A stretch of DNA of 8,081 nt from T3Sed10-213 sp012519365 (GTDB taxonomy: Bacteria > Planctomycetota > Phycisphaerae > Sedimentisphaerales > Anaerohalosphaeraceae). This document shows, piece after piece, positions 1 to 6,677 of the stretch. Numbering within the stretch: position 1 is the stretch's first letter; every line of letters begins with the position of its first letter. Made by a program: the position numbers and the translations under genes. The notes beneath the pieces are model-generated. The model was given only the letters and a program-made list of their open reading frames with translations, ran no database searches and had not been told where the DNA came from. The stretch spans positions 1-8,081 of the forward strand of contig JAPXLV010000090.1 of assembly GCA_033809355.1 (NCBI GenBank), given 5' to 3'.

Positions 1-303
1 GCCCTATACTATCAAAATCTTACCTTTTTGCACGGATTTACTTGGGAAATCCGGGTTGACTGTGTGCTTGCCTACAGCGTTTGTCGGCGAGATGACGAGG
101 TGGACGCGATGAACAGGGAAATGTACGATCAGGTCAAGCAGGGCATACTGGCCCATCCAGAGCATATCGAAAGTCTGATTCATCTGCTGAGTGTCTCACG
201 CCACCTTGAGCGCATCGCCGACCACGCCACCAACATCGCCGAGGACGTCATTTATATGGTCGAAGGCCGCATCATCCGACACAAGACCGAAGAATACGCC
301 TAA
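1..303 (+). CDS. phoU: PhoU-family phosphate signalling regulator, C-terminal part
   Basis: PhoU proteins are cytoplasmic helical-bundle regulators that link the Pst phosphate transporter to the PhoR kinase. The frame is open from base 1 and ends in TAA at 301-303, so the gene starts outside the window. The last ~80 residues carry the second PhoU repeat: RRDDEVDAMN, then a helix ending LERIADHATNIAEDVIYMVEG, which closely matches the family signature (S-R-x-LERI-x-DHA-x-NIAE). The first ~18 residues (ALYYQNLTFLHGFTWEIR) do not look like PhoU, where an 'ALDA-V..D' helix would be expected. Similarity begins near base 55, so the first ~55 bases may come from an insertion, a rearrangement or an assembly edge. 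The gene converges on pyrE. The family call is firm; whether this copy is intact is unknown. Confidence 0.85.
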   Translation, partial: ALYYQNLTFLHGFTWEIRVDCVLAYSVCRRDDEVDAMNREMYDQVKQGILAHPEHIESLIHLLSVSRHLERIADHATNIAEDVIYMVEGRIIRHKTEEYA

Positions 304-314
304 TTCGATTTACT

Positions 315-337
315 GCGACGAACCGTTTAAGCGTCGC
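315..337. terminator. Hairpin between convergent phoU and pyrE, possible terminator
   Basis: GCGACG (315-320) and CGTCGC (332-337) form a perfect 6-bp stem with an 11-nt loop, 11 nt after the phoU stop and 27 nt before the pyrE stop. It sits where a bidirectional terminator for two convergent genes would be expected. Neither side has a clear T tract, so a rho-independent role is uncertain. Confidence 0.3.
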
Positions 338-364
338 GATGTGGCTCAATAGTCCGGGGGATCT

Positions 365-889
365 TCAGTCGGTAATGCCCAGGTCGTCTTTGGTCATCAG
401 GCTCTCAAAGACATAGCCGGCCTGTTCAATATTTTCGCGGGCGCCTTGTTTACGGTCGATGACGGCGACGATTTTTTTGACGGTCGCCCCGGCATCGGTA
501 ATAATTTTGGCCGCTTCAAGCACTTGCCCGCCGGTCGTGGCGATATCTTCCACCAGCATCACCACGTCGCCGGGGTTAAGACGTCCTTCGATCATTTTGC
601 CGGTGCCGTAGCCTTTTTTGCTGTTGCGGATAATAATCCATGGCTTGTCGGCTTCCATCGCCGCCGCCGCGGCCAGCGCGACGCCGCCCAATTCGGCGCC
701 GGCGATCAGCGTCACATCGTCGGTCAGGTGCTCGCAAAACGCCTTGCCCAGCGCCCGCAGCACATCCGGCTGTGTTTCGAACAGATATTTATCCAGATAA
801 TAGGTACTGCGTTTACCGCTGCGCAGCACGAAATCGCCTTCCAAATACGACGTTTCTTTGACCCGTCGAATTAGCGTTTGTTTGTCCAT
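365..889 (-). CDS. pyrE: Orotate phosphoribosyltransferase
   Basis: This cytoplasmic enzyme of de novo pyrimidine synthesis joins orotate and PRPP to give orotidine 5'-monophosphate and pyrophosphate. The product is 174 aa, a normal length for the short OPRTase type. Visible motifs are the N-terminal SGKRSTYYLD substrate segment (~24-33), AGAELGGVALA (~63-73), the flexible loop IRNSKKGYGTGK (~87-98) and the PRPP signature VVMLVEDIATTGG (~109-121). The start was placed at the ATG at 889 because GGAG (899-896) lies 6 nt before it; a GTG at 904 in the same frame would put the Shine-Dalgarno inside the coding sequence. In the loop, the position usually occupied by Lys after the conserved Arg (RKxxK in many homologues) is Asn. 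The gene lies 125 nt downstream of the glutaminase-like gene on the same strand. The functional link between the two is unclear. Confidence 0.93.
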   Translation of the reverse strand: MDKQTLIRRVKETSYLEGDFVLRSGKRSTYYLDKYLFETQPDVLRALGKAFCEHLTDDVTLIAGAELGGVALAAAAAMEADKPWIIIRNSKKGYGTGKMIEGRLNPGDVVMLVEDIATTGGQVLEAAKIITDAGATVKKIVAVIDRKQGARENIEQAGYVFESLMTKDDLGITD

Positions 890-895
890 TATCAT

Positions 896-915
896 CTCCA
901 ACACGATACTTCGTG
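896..915 (-). promoter_or_regulatory. pyrE ribosome-binding site with abutting hairpin
   Basis: Reading on the minus strand, CACGA-agta-TCGTG (915-902) forms a perfect 5-bp stem with a 4-nt loop. It ends two bases before the GGAG Shine-Dalgarno (899-896) that sets the pyrE start. A small stem beside the ribosome-binding site could influence translation, but at this size chance is a fair alternative. Confidence 0.4.
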
Positions 916-1014
916 ATTGACTGCCTGCGTCTACGGTTTTGTGGTTATACGCCTTTGTTGGACGGACAAGGCAGGCGGCCGTTTTGCGTCTGCGTTTCTA
1001 TGATACCGCTGCGG

Positions 1015-3675
1015 TTAATCCTGCGGAATAACGCGTACAAAGCCGGCGTCAATGTACTGCCCGCCGCCGGTCTGGCGGCAATGGATGGCGATGACATTGG
1101 TGCCGATTCGCAGGGCTTTGCGGGCGGTTTCGGACAGCGGATACGGCTCGTAATCGGTGGTAAAACCTCCCAAATCCGCAATTTTCACACCGTTGATGTA
1201 GAGTTGCGCATCTTCATCGTGGTGGACGTACAGGTGCAGGTCGGCCCGAATCTCGGCAAGTTCAAATTCACGCCGCAGCCAGATGTCTGAGGTATTCCAT
1301 TGCGTTCGTACGGCAGCGCCGGGTGTGCCGCGGGTACCGAAGCCGCCAGGGCCTTTTCGCCAGCCGGCTGCGGCAGGATCAAAATCAACCGCAAACCAGT
1401 TTTGCTCCGGCTGCTCAAATACATAATACCACTGCTTGGGCGAGGTCATTGAAGTTTCCACGACTTCGATGATCTTCGGCGGATTGGGAATGGCCGACCA
1501 TGTGCCGGTCATGGAATCGGCTTTGGCAACCCATTTGCTCCAGATGTTCTGATCCTGCATCAACTGGATAAAGACACCGCCGACAACCGGCCGCGCACGA
1601 AATCCACGCTGTCGGGCGTTGTGCGTCCAGTACCAGTCCGTCATCGGCATGCGATCCGGCGTTTCGTTGAGAAAGCGGACAACCGGTGCGATCAGGGCCT
1701 TAAAATCGTCTTTGTTATGGGTAATCGAAGCCGTCCAGTGAATCCAGTCCAGTTTGGTGTATTCGCTGCGGTTGTCCAGCGGCAGGCCGTACGGGTTTTG
1801 CATCCGTTTGTAAAATGCCATTTCCTTTTCGGCCACCTCCTTGGGGAACAGATTCAGTTTCAAAATAGAGTCCCAGACAAGGTTGTACTTCTGGCTCCAC
1901 GTGCCGGGGCGGTCAAACGCCAGCCGATAGTGGTCGCCGTCGTCGGCCATCCGCATCCATTCTTTGACATAGCTTTCAGCAGTTTGGCGGTAAAGTTCTG
2001 CGGTTTGGGTTTCACCCATCCGCTCGGCCAGGTTTGCATATGCTCCCAGCGCAACAATCGCCTTCAGCGAGAGGTTGACATTATGGGCCAAATGTCCTGC
2101 AAAGTCATCCGTACACAGTTGATTTTCCGGATCCAGACCTTTGCTTTTGAGGTACTCAGCCCATTCGCTCAGCGTGTCCCAGTACATCCGGGCAAAGGCG
2201 ATATCATCCTCAGCCTCAACCACCGCAGCCGTGAGCAAAATCATATTGCCGCTTTCTTCCACCGGCATCTGATTCTCTTGCGACCGTTCACCGCCGCCGT
2301 AGGCTTGTCCCAGGGCGTGCGGATAAGTTCCCAGGTCATGCGGGGCAAAGGGAAACCGCCAGCGTTGTGAACGGGCATACTCAAAAATCGGCGCAAAAGT
2401 CGCCCTTGCCAGTGTAGGATTCAGCAGCAGCACCTGTGGGGCAAAGGGATAGAACACGTCCACTGTTCCCATGCAGCCGTTGCTGTTGTTTTCCTTACTG
2501 AACATCAGGGGCATACCGGTCGTATCGGCGACGATTTTGTTGGCTCCCAGCGCCTGCCGATAGGCCAGCGCTCCGATGAGTTGATAATCCGACCCGCCGG
2601 TCCGATACAAATCGTCCATCAGGGCCTGGTCAAAAGCATCGGCACGATTCGCGACGGCGCGATAGGACTGCAGGGCCTCGGAAAGAAGCGTTTCGGCGGT
2701 TTTGTCGTTCCGTTTCCAGAAGGGGCGAAGTTGCTTTCCAAAATAAAGGATGGAATAGAGGTCGTCATAGGCCAAAATAACCTGGCAGGTTTTGCCGCTG
2801 GTCAGGCCGCTTCTGATGTCTGCCAGATGGAACATCATCGCCATGACCGGGGCATTGTCGCTGACCCGGCGGGGCATATTGGTATCGGCATTCTTCGACA
2901 GCGTTCCGTTCTGGATAAACGCCTCTCGGCAGTCCTTGGCCGGTGCAATGATCGCTTTGGGGGCATATTGAGCGCCCGCGGCCAGATAAAAATATCCCCA
3001 GTCAATTCGCACATCGTCACCTTTACGGCCGAGAACAGGCTGTTTCTCGCTGCCGGCTTTCAGGATTTCCAGCCCCTGGGCCATATACTGCGACCAGACG
3101 ACCGTCTGGCTGGGCTCGTTGACGACGATTTCCATTCCCGCGTCGATATATACGCTGACCTCATGCGACCGGCCATCGGTCGCGACACACGACCAGGTCA
3201 CATAGACTACCGGCCGACTCATCAGATCGATATCTTCCGGCAGGGCCGGCTGTAAAAACGTCATCGTTACGCGCACACCCTGTCCCTCGAAGGTATAGAG
3301 GGTTTGCGTCGGCAGCACCTGTAAGGCCGTCTGCGGCAGGGCCGGCAGTGATGTCGGCTCGGTACCCATTAGCCGAAAGGTCTTGCCGTCGATCCGTACC
3401 AGGCTGGTCAGCGGATGCGGCCGTCCTGTCCAATGTCGGGTCACGTCGCCGTGAAGGGTATCGGCCATCGACCATATACTGAAATAAGGATCGGTAACCA
3501 CCAGCGGTACCGCCGGAGGCCGAAAAGAACTTGCCGGTTCTGCGGCCGCGGCCCTCAGAGACGGGCTTGTCCCCAAAACCGGTCCGATAATGAGGGCTGC
3601 CAGCAAGGCCCATAGCTGTATTGTTGATTTAGAGGTCCCAGTCAAGGGGTTTCTCGGCATTCTGTAAGACATCAT
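1015..3675 (-). CDS. Secreted glutaminase A-type protein (DUF4964/5127/4965/1793) with C-terminal beta-sandwich
   Basis: The 886-aa product has a basic N-terminus and a hydrophobic stretch LWALLAALIIGPVLG (~21-35) followed by an Ala-rich segment around 42-46, consistent with a Sec signal peptide and export. The order fits the fungal GtaA/bacterial 'glutaminase' architecture: DUF4964 (~45-105, VVTDPYFSIWS), a beta-rich DUF5127 (~115-345), DUF4965 (~350-525, with NSNGCMGTVDVFYP, PHDLGTYPHA and MPVEESGNMI) and the helical DUF1793 (~530-705, with TWSQKYNLVWD and DWIHWTAS). Residues ~755-886 add a beta-rich domain (YVHHDEDAQLYINGV, NVIAIHCRQ) of the galactose-binding/jelly-roll type found in glycoside hydrolases. 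AGGAG (3687-3683) lies 7 nt before the first ATG at 3675. The family name comes from fungal L-glutaminase. The six-hairpin fold and extra carbohydrate-module-like domain leave glycan hydrolysis as a real alternative, so the substrate is not settled. Confidence 0.85.
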   Translation of the reverse strand: MMSYRMPRNPLTGTSKSTIQLWALLAALIIGPVLGTSPSLRAAAAEPASSFRPPAVPLVVTDPYFSIWSMADTLHGDVTRHWTGRPHPLTSLVRIDGKTFRLMGTEPTSLPALPQTALQVLPTQTLYTFEGQGVRVTMTFLQPALPEDIDLMSRPVVYVTWSCVATDGRSHEVSVYIDAGMEIVVNEPSQTVVWSQYMAQGLEILKAGSEKQPVLGRKGDDVRIDWGYFYLAAGAQYAPKAIIAPAKDCREAFIQNGTLSKNADTNMPRRVSDNAPVMAMMFHLADIRSGLTSGKTCQVILAYDDLYSILYFGKQLRPFWKRNDKTAETLLSEALQSYRAVANRADAFDQALMDDLYRTGGSDYQLIGALAYRQALGANKIVADTTGMPLMFSKENNSNGCMGTVDVFYPFAPQVLLLNPTLARATFAPIFEYARSQRWRFPFAPHDLGTYPHALGQAYGGGERSQENQMPVEESGNMILLTAAVVEAEDDIAFARMYWDTLSEWAEYLKSKGLDPENQLCTDDFAGHLAHNVNLSLKAIVALGAYANLAERMGETQTAELYRQTAESYVKEWMRMADDGDHYRLAFDRPGTWSQKYNLVWDSILKLNLFPKEVAEKEMAFYKRMQNPYGLPLDNRSEYTKLDWIHWTASITHNKDDFKALIAPVVRFLNETPDRMPMTDWYWTHNARQRGFRARPVVGGVFIQLMQDQNIWSKWVAKADSMTGTWSAIPNPPKIIEVVETSMTSPKQWYYVFEQPEQNWFAVDFDPAAAGWRKGPGGFGTRGTPGAAVRTQWNTSDIWLRREFELAEIRADLHLYVHHDEDAQLYINGVKIADLGGFTTDYEPYPLSETARKALRIGTNVIAIHCRQTGGGQYIDAGFVRVIPQD

Positions 3676-3737
3676 CTTATGTCTCCTTTTTTGAAGTTAT
3701 ATCGCTTATGGGAGTAAGATATTTAACGGACGTTCCG

Positions 3738-3765
3738 ATAATACGCATTTGGAAACATTCGTCAA
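3738..3765 (-). promoter_or_regulatory. Probable sigma70 promoter of the glutaminase-like gene
   Basis: On the minus strand, TTGACG (3765-3760) and TATTAT (3743-3738) are separated by 16 nt and each matches its sigma70 consensus at 5 of 6 positions. The start codon is about 60 nt downstream. The -10 overlaps a plus-strand TCCGATAA (3734-3741), which resembles a sigma28 -10. Confidence 0.55.
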
Positions 3766-3807
3766 CGCTGTTTTTACCGGATTTTTCAAACAAATTCAAC
3801 AAATTGC

Positions 3808-3834
3808 TTAAGAACACCGCGATGTCTCCGATAA
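3808..3834 (+). promoter_or_regulatory. Sigma28 (FliA)-type promoter of flagellin A
   Basis: TTAAGAAC-N11-TCCGATAA fits the sigma28 consensus TAAAGTTT-N11-GCCGATAA at 7 of 8 positions in the -10 but only 4 of 8 in the -35. Support comes from the equivalent site before flagellin B, which has the same N11 spacing. Downstream, TGTAGGATGAATCGTC (3835-3850) matches the corresponding flagellin B sequence at 13 of 16 positions. The leader to the flagellin ATG is about 105 nt. Confidence 0.6.
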
Positions 3835-3944
3835 TGTAGGATGAATCGTCACTCAAAAAGAGCTTTTATCGGATACACGGGATTCGAGATGCGCTTGTTT
3901 TAACACGTTAATATTTACTTTTCAAAGTGGTAAGGAGAGTTTTT

Positions 3945-4754
3945 ATGTTAGCAATTAAAAACAACATTATGGCAGAAAGCGCAGCGCGTCATTTGGGCCG
4001 AAGTTATTCCGCACTGGCTCAATCGGTTGAACGGCTCTCCAGCGGGTTACGCATCAACAGCGCCAAAGACGACGCGGCCGGACTGGCGGTACGTGAACTG
4101 ATGCGGGCGGACATCGCGGTGCTCAAACAGGGGACCCGCAATGCCAATGACGCGATCAGTATGCTTCAGACGATGGAAGGTGCTTTGGGGTCCATCGACG
4201 GCATCCTGATTCGAATGAAAGAGCTGGCCGAGCAAGCCGCGACCGGTTCCTATTCGGAACAACAGCGCCGTATCATGCAAAATGAATTTAAGCAGATGAT
4301 CCAGGAAATCGACCGTATTGCCGAAAGTACTGATTTTAACAGTATCAATCTGCTGAATAGCGCTACTGCCAAAGCGGTTATTCATTTTGGGTCGGAAAAA
4401 ACCATTAACGTTAAGTCGGTCGATGCACGCGCCTCAGCGCTGGGAGTCAAAAGCCTGAAAATTTCAACTGCCTCGGCGGCTCAGTCGGCACTGTCAGCGT
4501 TGACCCTCGCCATTGAACGCAAAGACAGCGCTCGTGCGATGTTCGGCTATATGATGAACCATCTGGAAAGTACCAGCGAAGTGCTGAGCATTCAGACCGA
4601 AAACCTGATGACTTCCGAGTCGCGCATTTCGGACGTTGACGTGGCCACAGAAATGGCGGCCATGACACGAAACCAGGTGTTGGCTCAGGCGGGCATCTCG
4701 ATGTTGGCTCAGGCCAATACCATGCCTCAAATGGCGCTGACGCTGCTGCGATAA
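3945..4754 (+). CDS. Flagellin A, short D0/D1-only filament protein
   Basis: Flagellin is exported through the flagellar type III apparatus and polymerises into the filament. The 269-aa product has the conserved N-terminal D0/D1 helices, including LSSGLRINSAKDDAAGLAV (31-49), and the C-terminal D1/D0 helices, including SESRISDVDVATEM (224-237) and a QANTMPQMALTLLR tail. The middle (~138-185) is short, so no D2/D3 outer domains are present. R90, L94 and E114 occupy the same positions as the TLR5-contact residues of Salmonella FliC. The start is the ATG at 3945, because AAGGAG (3932-3937) lies 7 nt upstream; the in-frame GTG at 3927 would translate through the Shine-Dalgarno, and MLAIKNNIMA matches flagellin B. 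The gene is followed by fliS A. Its promoter looks like sigma28, implying late-class flagellar expression. It is about 79% identical to flagellin B. Confidence 0.95.
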   Translation: MLAIKNNIMAESAARHLGRSYSALAQSVERLSSGLRINSAKDDAAGLAVRELMRADIAVLKQGTRNANDAISMLQTMEGALGSIDGILIRMKELAEQAATGSYSEQQRRIMQNEFKQMIQEIDRIAESTDFNSINLLNSATAKAVIHFGSEKTINVKSVDARASALGVKSLKISTASAAQSALSALTLAIERKDSARAMFGYMMNHLESTSEVLSIQTENLMTSESRISDVDVATEMAAMTRNQVLAQAGISMLAQANTMPQMALTLLR

Positions 4755-4783
4755 TGTAAGGCGAACTTCTTACCATGATTGCG

Positions 4784-4815
4784 GGAGGGTTCGGCGCCCG
4801 TGCGTCGGACTCTCC
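4784..4815 (+). promoter_or_regulatory. Long stem-loop between flagellin A and fliS A
   Basis: GGAGGGTTCGGCG (4784-4796) pairs along its whole 13-nt length with CGTCGGACTCTCC (4803-4815). Ten pairs are Watson-Crick and three are G-U, around a 6-nt loop. No T tract follows, so it is unlikely to be a strong intrinsic terminator. It starts 29 nt after the flagellin stop, and a smaller CCAC-acct-GTGG hairpin follows at 4829-4840. A mRNA 3'-end stabiliser or partial attenuator that sets the flagellin:FliS ratio is the likeliest role (inference). Confidence 0.5.
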
Positions 4816-4886
4816 TCAATGGTACCAACCACACCTGTGGCCGAGATGAATTGACCCCAGAGCCGAAAGAATCAGGAGCCTGCACT

Positions 4887-5246
4887 ATGGATGCTGTATC
4901 CGTCTATCAGGAAAATGCCGTGGATACCCAAAACCGGGGCCGCTTGATTGTGATGCTGTATGAAGGCGCCATCAAGTTTCTTCGACAAGCCCAGCAATGT
5001 ATCGAAGCCCACGATATCCCGGGACGCAATCGTTACATCAACAAGGCCCGTGATATTATTTTCGAACTGAATACTGTATTGGATATGGAGCAAGGCGGCC
5101 AAATCGCTCAGAACCTGCGCTCGCTGTATAATTTTATCTGGCGGTATCTGGGTGATGCAAACCTGAAAAACGATCCGCGTATGCTCGATAAAGTGATCGG
5201 CATGCTGGATGATCTGGCCGGAGCGTGGCGCAAAATTGCCGACTGA
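4887..5246 (+). CDS. fliS: Flagellar export chaperone FliS (copy A)
   Basis: FliS is a small cytoplasmic four-helix chaperone that binds the C-terminal D0 region of newly made flagellin, stops it polymerising early and delivers it to the export gate. The 119-aa product has the family's N-terminal YQENAVDTQNRGRLIVMLY (7-25; usual form Y-x5-V-x-T-x-x-x-x-L-I-x-ML-Y-x-GA). It also has the helical FELNTVLDMEQGGQIAQNL segment (~59-77). The ATG at 4887 was chosen because AGGAG (4874-4878) lies 8 nt upstream and the product then aligns end to end with FliS B; the frame is open back to 4779, but those residues look non-coding. The gene lies 132 nt after flagellin A, with a terminator 27 nt after its stop. 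It is about 60% identical to FliS B, with a perfectly conserved core at ~59-83. Confidence 0.93.
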   Translation: MDAVSVYQENAVDTQNRGRLIVMLYEGAIKFLRQAQQCIEAHDIPGRNRYINKARDIIFELNTVLDMEQGGQIAQNLRSLYNFIWRYLGDANLKNDPRMLDKVIGMLDDLAGAWRKIAD

Positions 5247-5272
5247 AACGAACGGCCGCCCCTGAATTTCAC

Positions 5273-5302
5273 AAGACGCCCAAATCTGCGGCGTCTTTTT
5301 TT
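5273..5302 (+). terminator. Rho-independent terminator after fliS A
   Basis: AAGACGCC (5273-5280) and GGCGTCTT (5290-5297) form a perfect 8-bp stem with a 9-nt loop, running into a 7-T tract (5296-5302). It lies 27 nt after the fliS A stop, so flagellin A-fliS A forms a closed transcription unit separate from module B. Confidence 0.9.
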
Positions 5303-5723
5303 ATACGCGTCTTAACGCTCATCCAGACAACATTCGTTTTGTTTCTTGCGGCATATCTTTCTGCCCATAGGGGGGAGGGGTTATTCCGGATGGGCATGAC
5401 CGAACACGACTGTTCAGTCCTGACCGCCTGATACCTGACGCGTCCGCGGCGTCTATGAGCACGCCGGTTTCAAATTGCTGCACTTCCGATAAAAACGTGC
5501 CCTTTCAGAATGATAACATGCACATTGATTTTTTCGCCTTAAAAGGGGCATCAAACGGTCCTTGGCTGCTTTTTAAGGTGCCAATCGTCTTTTCTTGCGG
5601 CGTCTGAGAAAAAAATATTTTTTTCAAAAATTTTATGAGCGTCAGAATTTTGCTTTTACTATCGTCCGGCAAAGCACTATCGGTCGTTGCGGAAAAACAG
5701 GGTTTTGGGGCGTTTGGACGGCC
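5303..5723. other. Long noncoding spacer between the two flagellin modules
   Basis: I see no gene here with a credible start, ribosome-binding site and family resemblance. The stretch holds an 8-bp inverted repeat, CCTTAAAA (5537-5544) and TTTTAAGG (5571-5578), and an A/T palindrome at 5608-5625. It also holds an isolated sigma28-like -10, TCCGATAA (5485-5492), with no matching -35. At about 420 nt it is far longer than the other spacers of the cluster. It may be regulatory DNA upstream of module B or the remains of a lost gene. Confidence 0.6.
5608..5625. repeat. Perfect 18-nt A/T palindrome with A tracts
   Basis: G-A7-TA-T7-C reads the same on both strands and is followed by caaaaatttt, giving a run of A and T tracts about 100 bp upstream of the flagellin B -35. 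Such tracts bend or stiffen DNA and are typical sites for nucleoid proteins. A function here is inferred. Confidence 0.7.
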
Positions 5724-5750
5724 TAAAGAAGCCTGTTGTTGTGTCGATAA
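5724..5750 (+). promoter_or_regulatory. Sigma28 (FliA)-type promoter of flagellin B
   Basis: TAAAGAAG (5724-5731), N11, GTCGATAA (5743-5750) matches the sigma28 consensus TAAAGTTT-N11-GCCGATAA at 5 of 8 and 7 of 8 positions with exact spacing. It is followed by TGGAGGATGGAACGTC (5751-5766), nearly the same as after the flagellin A promoter. The leader is about 100 nt and ends in TAGGAG, 7 nt before the ATG at 5854. Confidence 0.75.
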
Positions 5751-5853
5751 TGGAGGATGGAACGTCGTGTGTGCGGCGTTTGCTGTGTAAAGTGTATTCA
5801 GTAAATGTCCTGACAGGGGCACAATACAATTACTTTTTGTTAGGAGTTTAGAA

Positions 5854-6669
5854 ATGCTATCAATCAAGACCAACATCATGGCGGAAAATGCCAGCCGTTA
5901 CCTTGGACAAAGTTACAGTGCGTTGTCCAAGTCGATTGAGCGGTTGTCCAGCGGGCTGCGTATCAACAGCGCCAAAGACGACGCCGCCGGGCTGGCGGTA
6001 CGGGAGTTGATGCGGGCGGATGTGGCTGTGCTCAAACAGGGCACACGCAACGCCAACGACGGCATCAGTATGCTGCAGACCATGGAAGGCGCGATGGCGG
6101 TGGTCGATGACGCCCTCATTCGGATGAAAGAGCTTGCCGAACAGGCCGCCACCGGTTCGTATTCCACAATGCAGCGCAATATTATGGAAAACGAGTTCAA
6201 AGAGATGATGGCCGAAATCGACCGCATCGCCGACAGTACCGATTTTAACAGCATCAAGTTGCTCAACAAGAGCGATTCGGGAAGCGGGGCGACGATTCAT
6301 TTTGGTGTCGGGCAGTCGATCACTGTTAAGGGAGTGGACATTCGTTCCTCGGCACTGGGTGTCAAATCTGCCAGCATCTCAACCGCTGGAAAAGCCCAAT
6401 CCGCACTGGCGGCCGTCACCACGGCGATTGAACGCAAAGACAGTGCCCGTGCGATGTTTGGCTATATGATGAATCGTCTGGAAAGCACCACCGAGGTGCT
6501 CAGCATCCAGACGGAAAATATGATGGCCTCCGAGTCGCGCATCTCGGATGTGGATGTGGCTTCCGAAATGGCAGCCCTGACCCGCAACCAGGTACTCGCT
6601 CAGGCAGGCGTCTCGATGCTGTCGCAGGCCAACACCATGCCGCAAATGGCCCTCAGTCTGCTGCGGTAA
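5854..6669 (+). CDS. Flagellin B, short D0/D1-only filament protein
   Basis: The second filament subunit is 271 aa and aligns with flagellin A along its whole length (~79% identity by hand count, with two extra residues). The N-terminal LSSGLRINSAKDDAAGLAV (31-49) is identical in the two, and the C-terminal helices nearly so. Differences cluster at ~76-86, 105-120 and above all at the short middle loop ~138-165 (KSDSGSGATIHFG against SATAKAVIHFG in A), the segment expected to face outward. TAGGAG (5841-5846) lies 7 nt before the ATG. It is the first gene of module B, followed by fliS B 169 nt later. Two subunits may be used together or at different positions or times in one filament, as known in bacteria with several flagellins; which applies here cannot be told from sequence. 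Confidence 0.95.
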   Translation: MLSIKTNIMAENASRYLGQSYSALSKSIERLSSGLRINSAKDDAAGLAVRELMRADVAVLKQGTRNANDGISMLQTMEGAMAVVDDALIRMKELAEQAATGSYSTMQRNIMENEFKEMMAEIDRIADSTDFNSIKLLNKSDSGSGATIHFGVGQSITVKGVDIRSSALGVKSASISTAGKAQSALAAVTTAIERKDSARAMFGYMMNRLESTTEVLSIQTENMMASESRISDVDVASEMAALTRNQVLAQAGVSMLSQANTMPQMALSLLR

Positions 6670-6677
6670 AGAGACTT

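Noticed and set aside
446..874. 142-codon plus-strand frame opposite pyrE
   Set aside because: It is a His/Phe-rich shadow of a clear pyrE gene.
1621..3255. Long plus-strand frames (249 and 224 codons) opposite the glutaminase-like gene
   Set aside because: The minus strand encodes a full-length recognisable protein. These antisense frames have no motifs and look like codon-bias shadows in GC-rich coding DNA.
3866..3873. Minus-strand TCCGATAA as a sigma28 promoter
   Set aside because: No TAAA-like -35 at N11, and it would lie inside the flagellin A leader pointing the wrong way.
3927..3944. GTG start for flagellin A
   Set aside because: It would place the AAGGAG ribosome-binding site within the coding region, and flagellins begin at MLxIKxNIMA.
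4779..4886. N-terminal extension of FliS A
   Set aside because: The extension covers the intergenic stem-loop and the Shine-Dalgarno. FliS B starts at the position equivalent to 4887.
5225..5431. 68-codon frame after fliS A with a hydrophobic stretch
   Set aside because: It starts inside fliS A, reads through a strong terminator hairpin, and has no ribosome-binding site of its own.
5485..5492. TCCGATAA in the spacer as a third flagellar promoter
   Set aside because: The sequence 11 nt upstream (ggtttcaa) does not resemble a sigma28 -35, and no gene follows closely.
5505..5879. 124-codon minus-strand reading frame across the flagellin B promoter
   Set aside because: It covers the sigma28 promoter, leader and flagellin B start, has low-complexity composition and shows no family motif.
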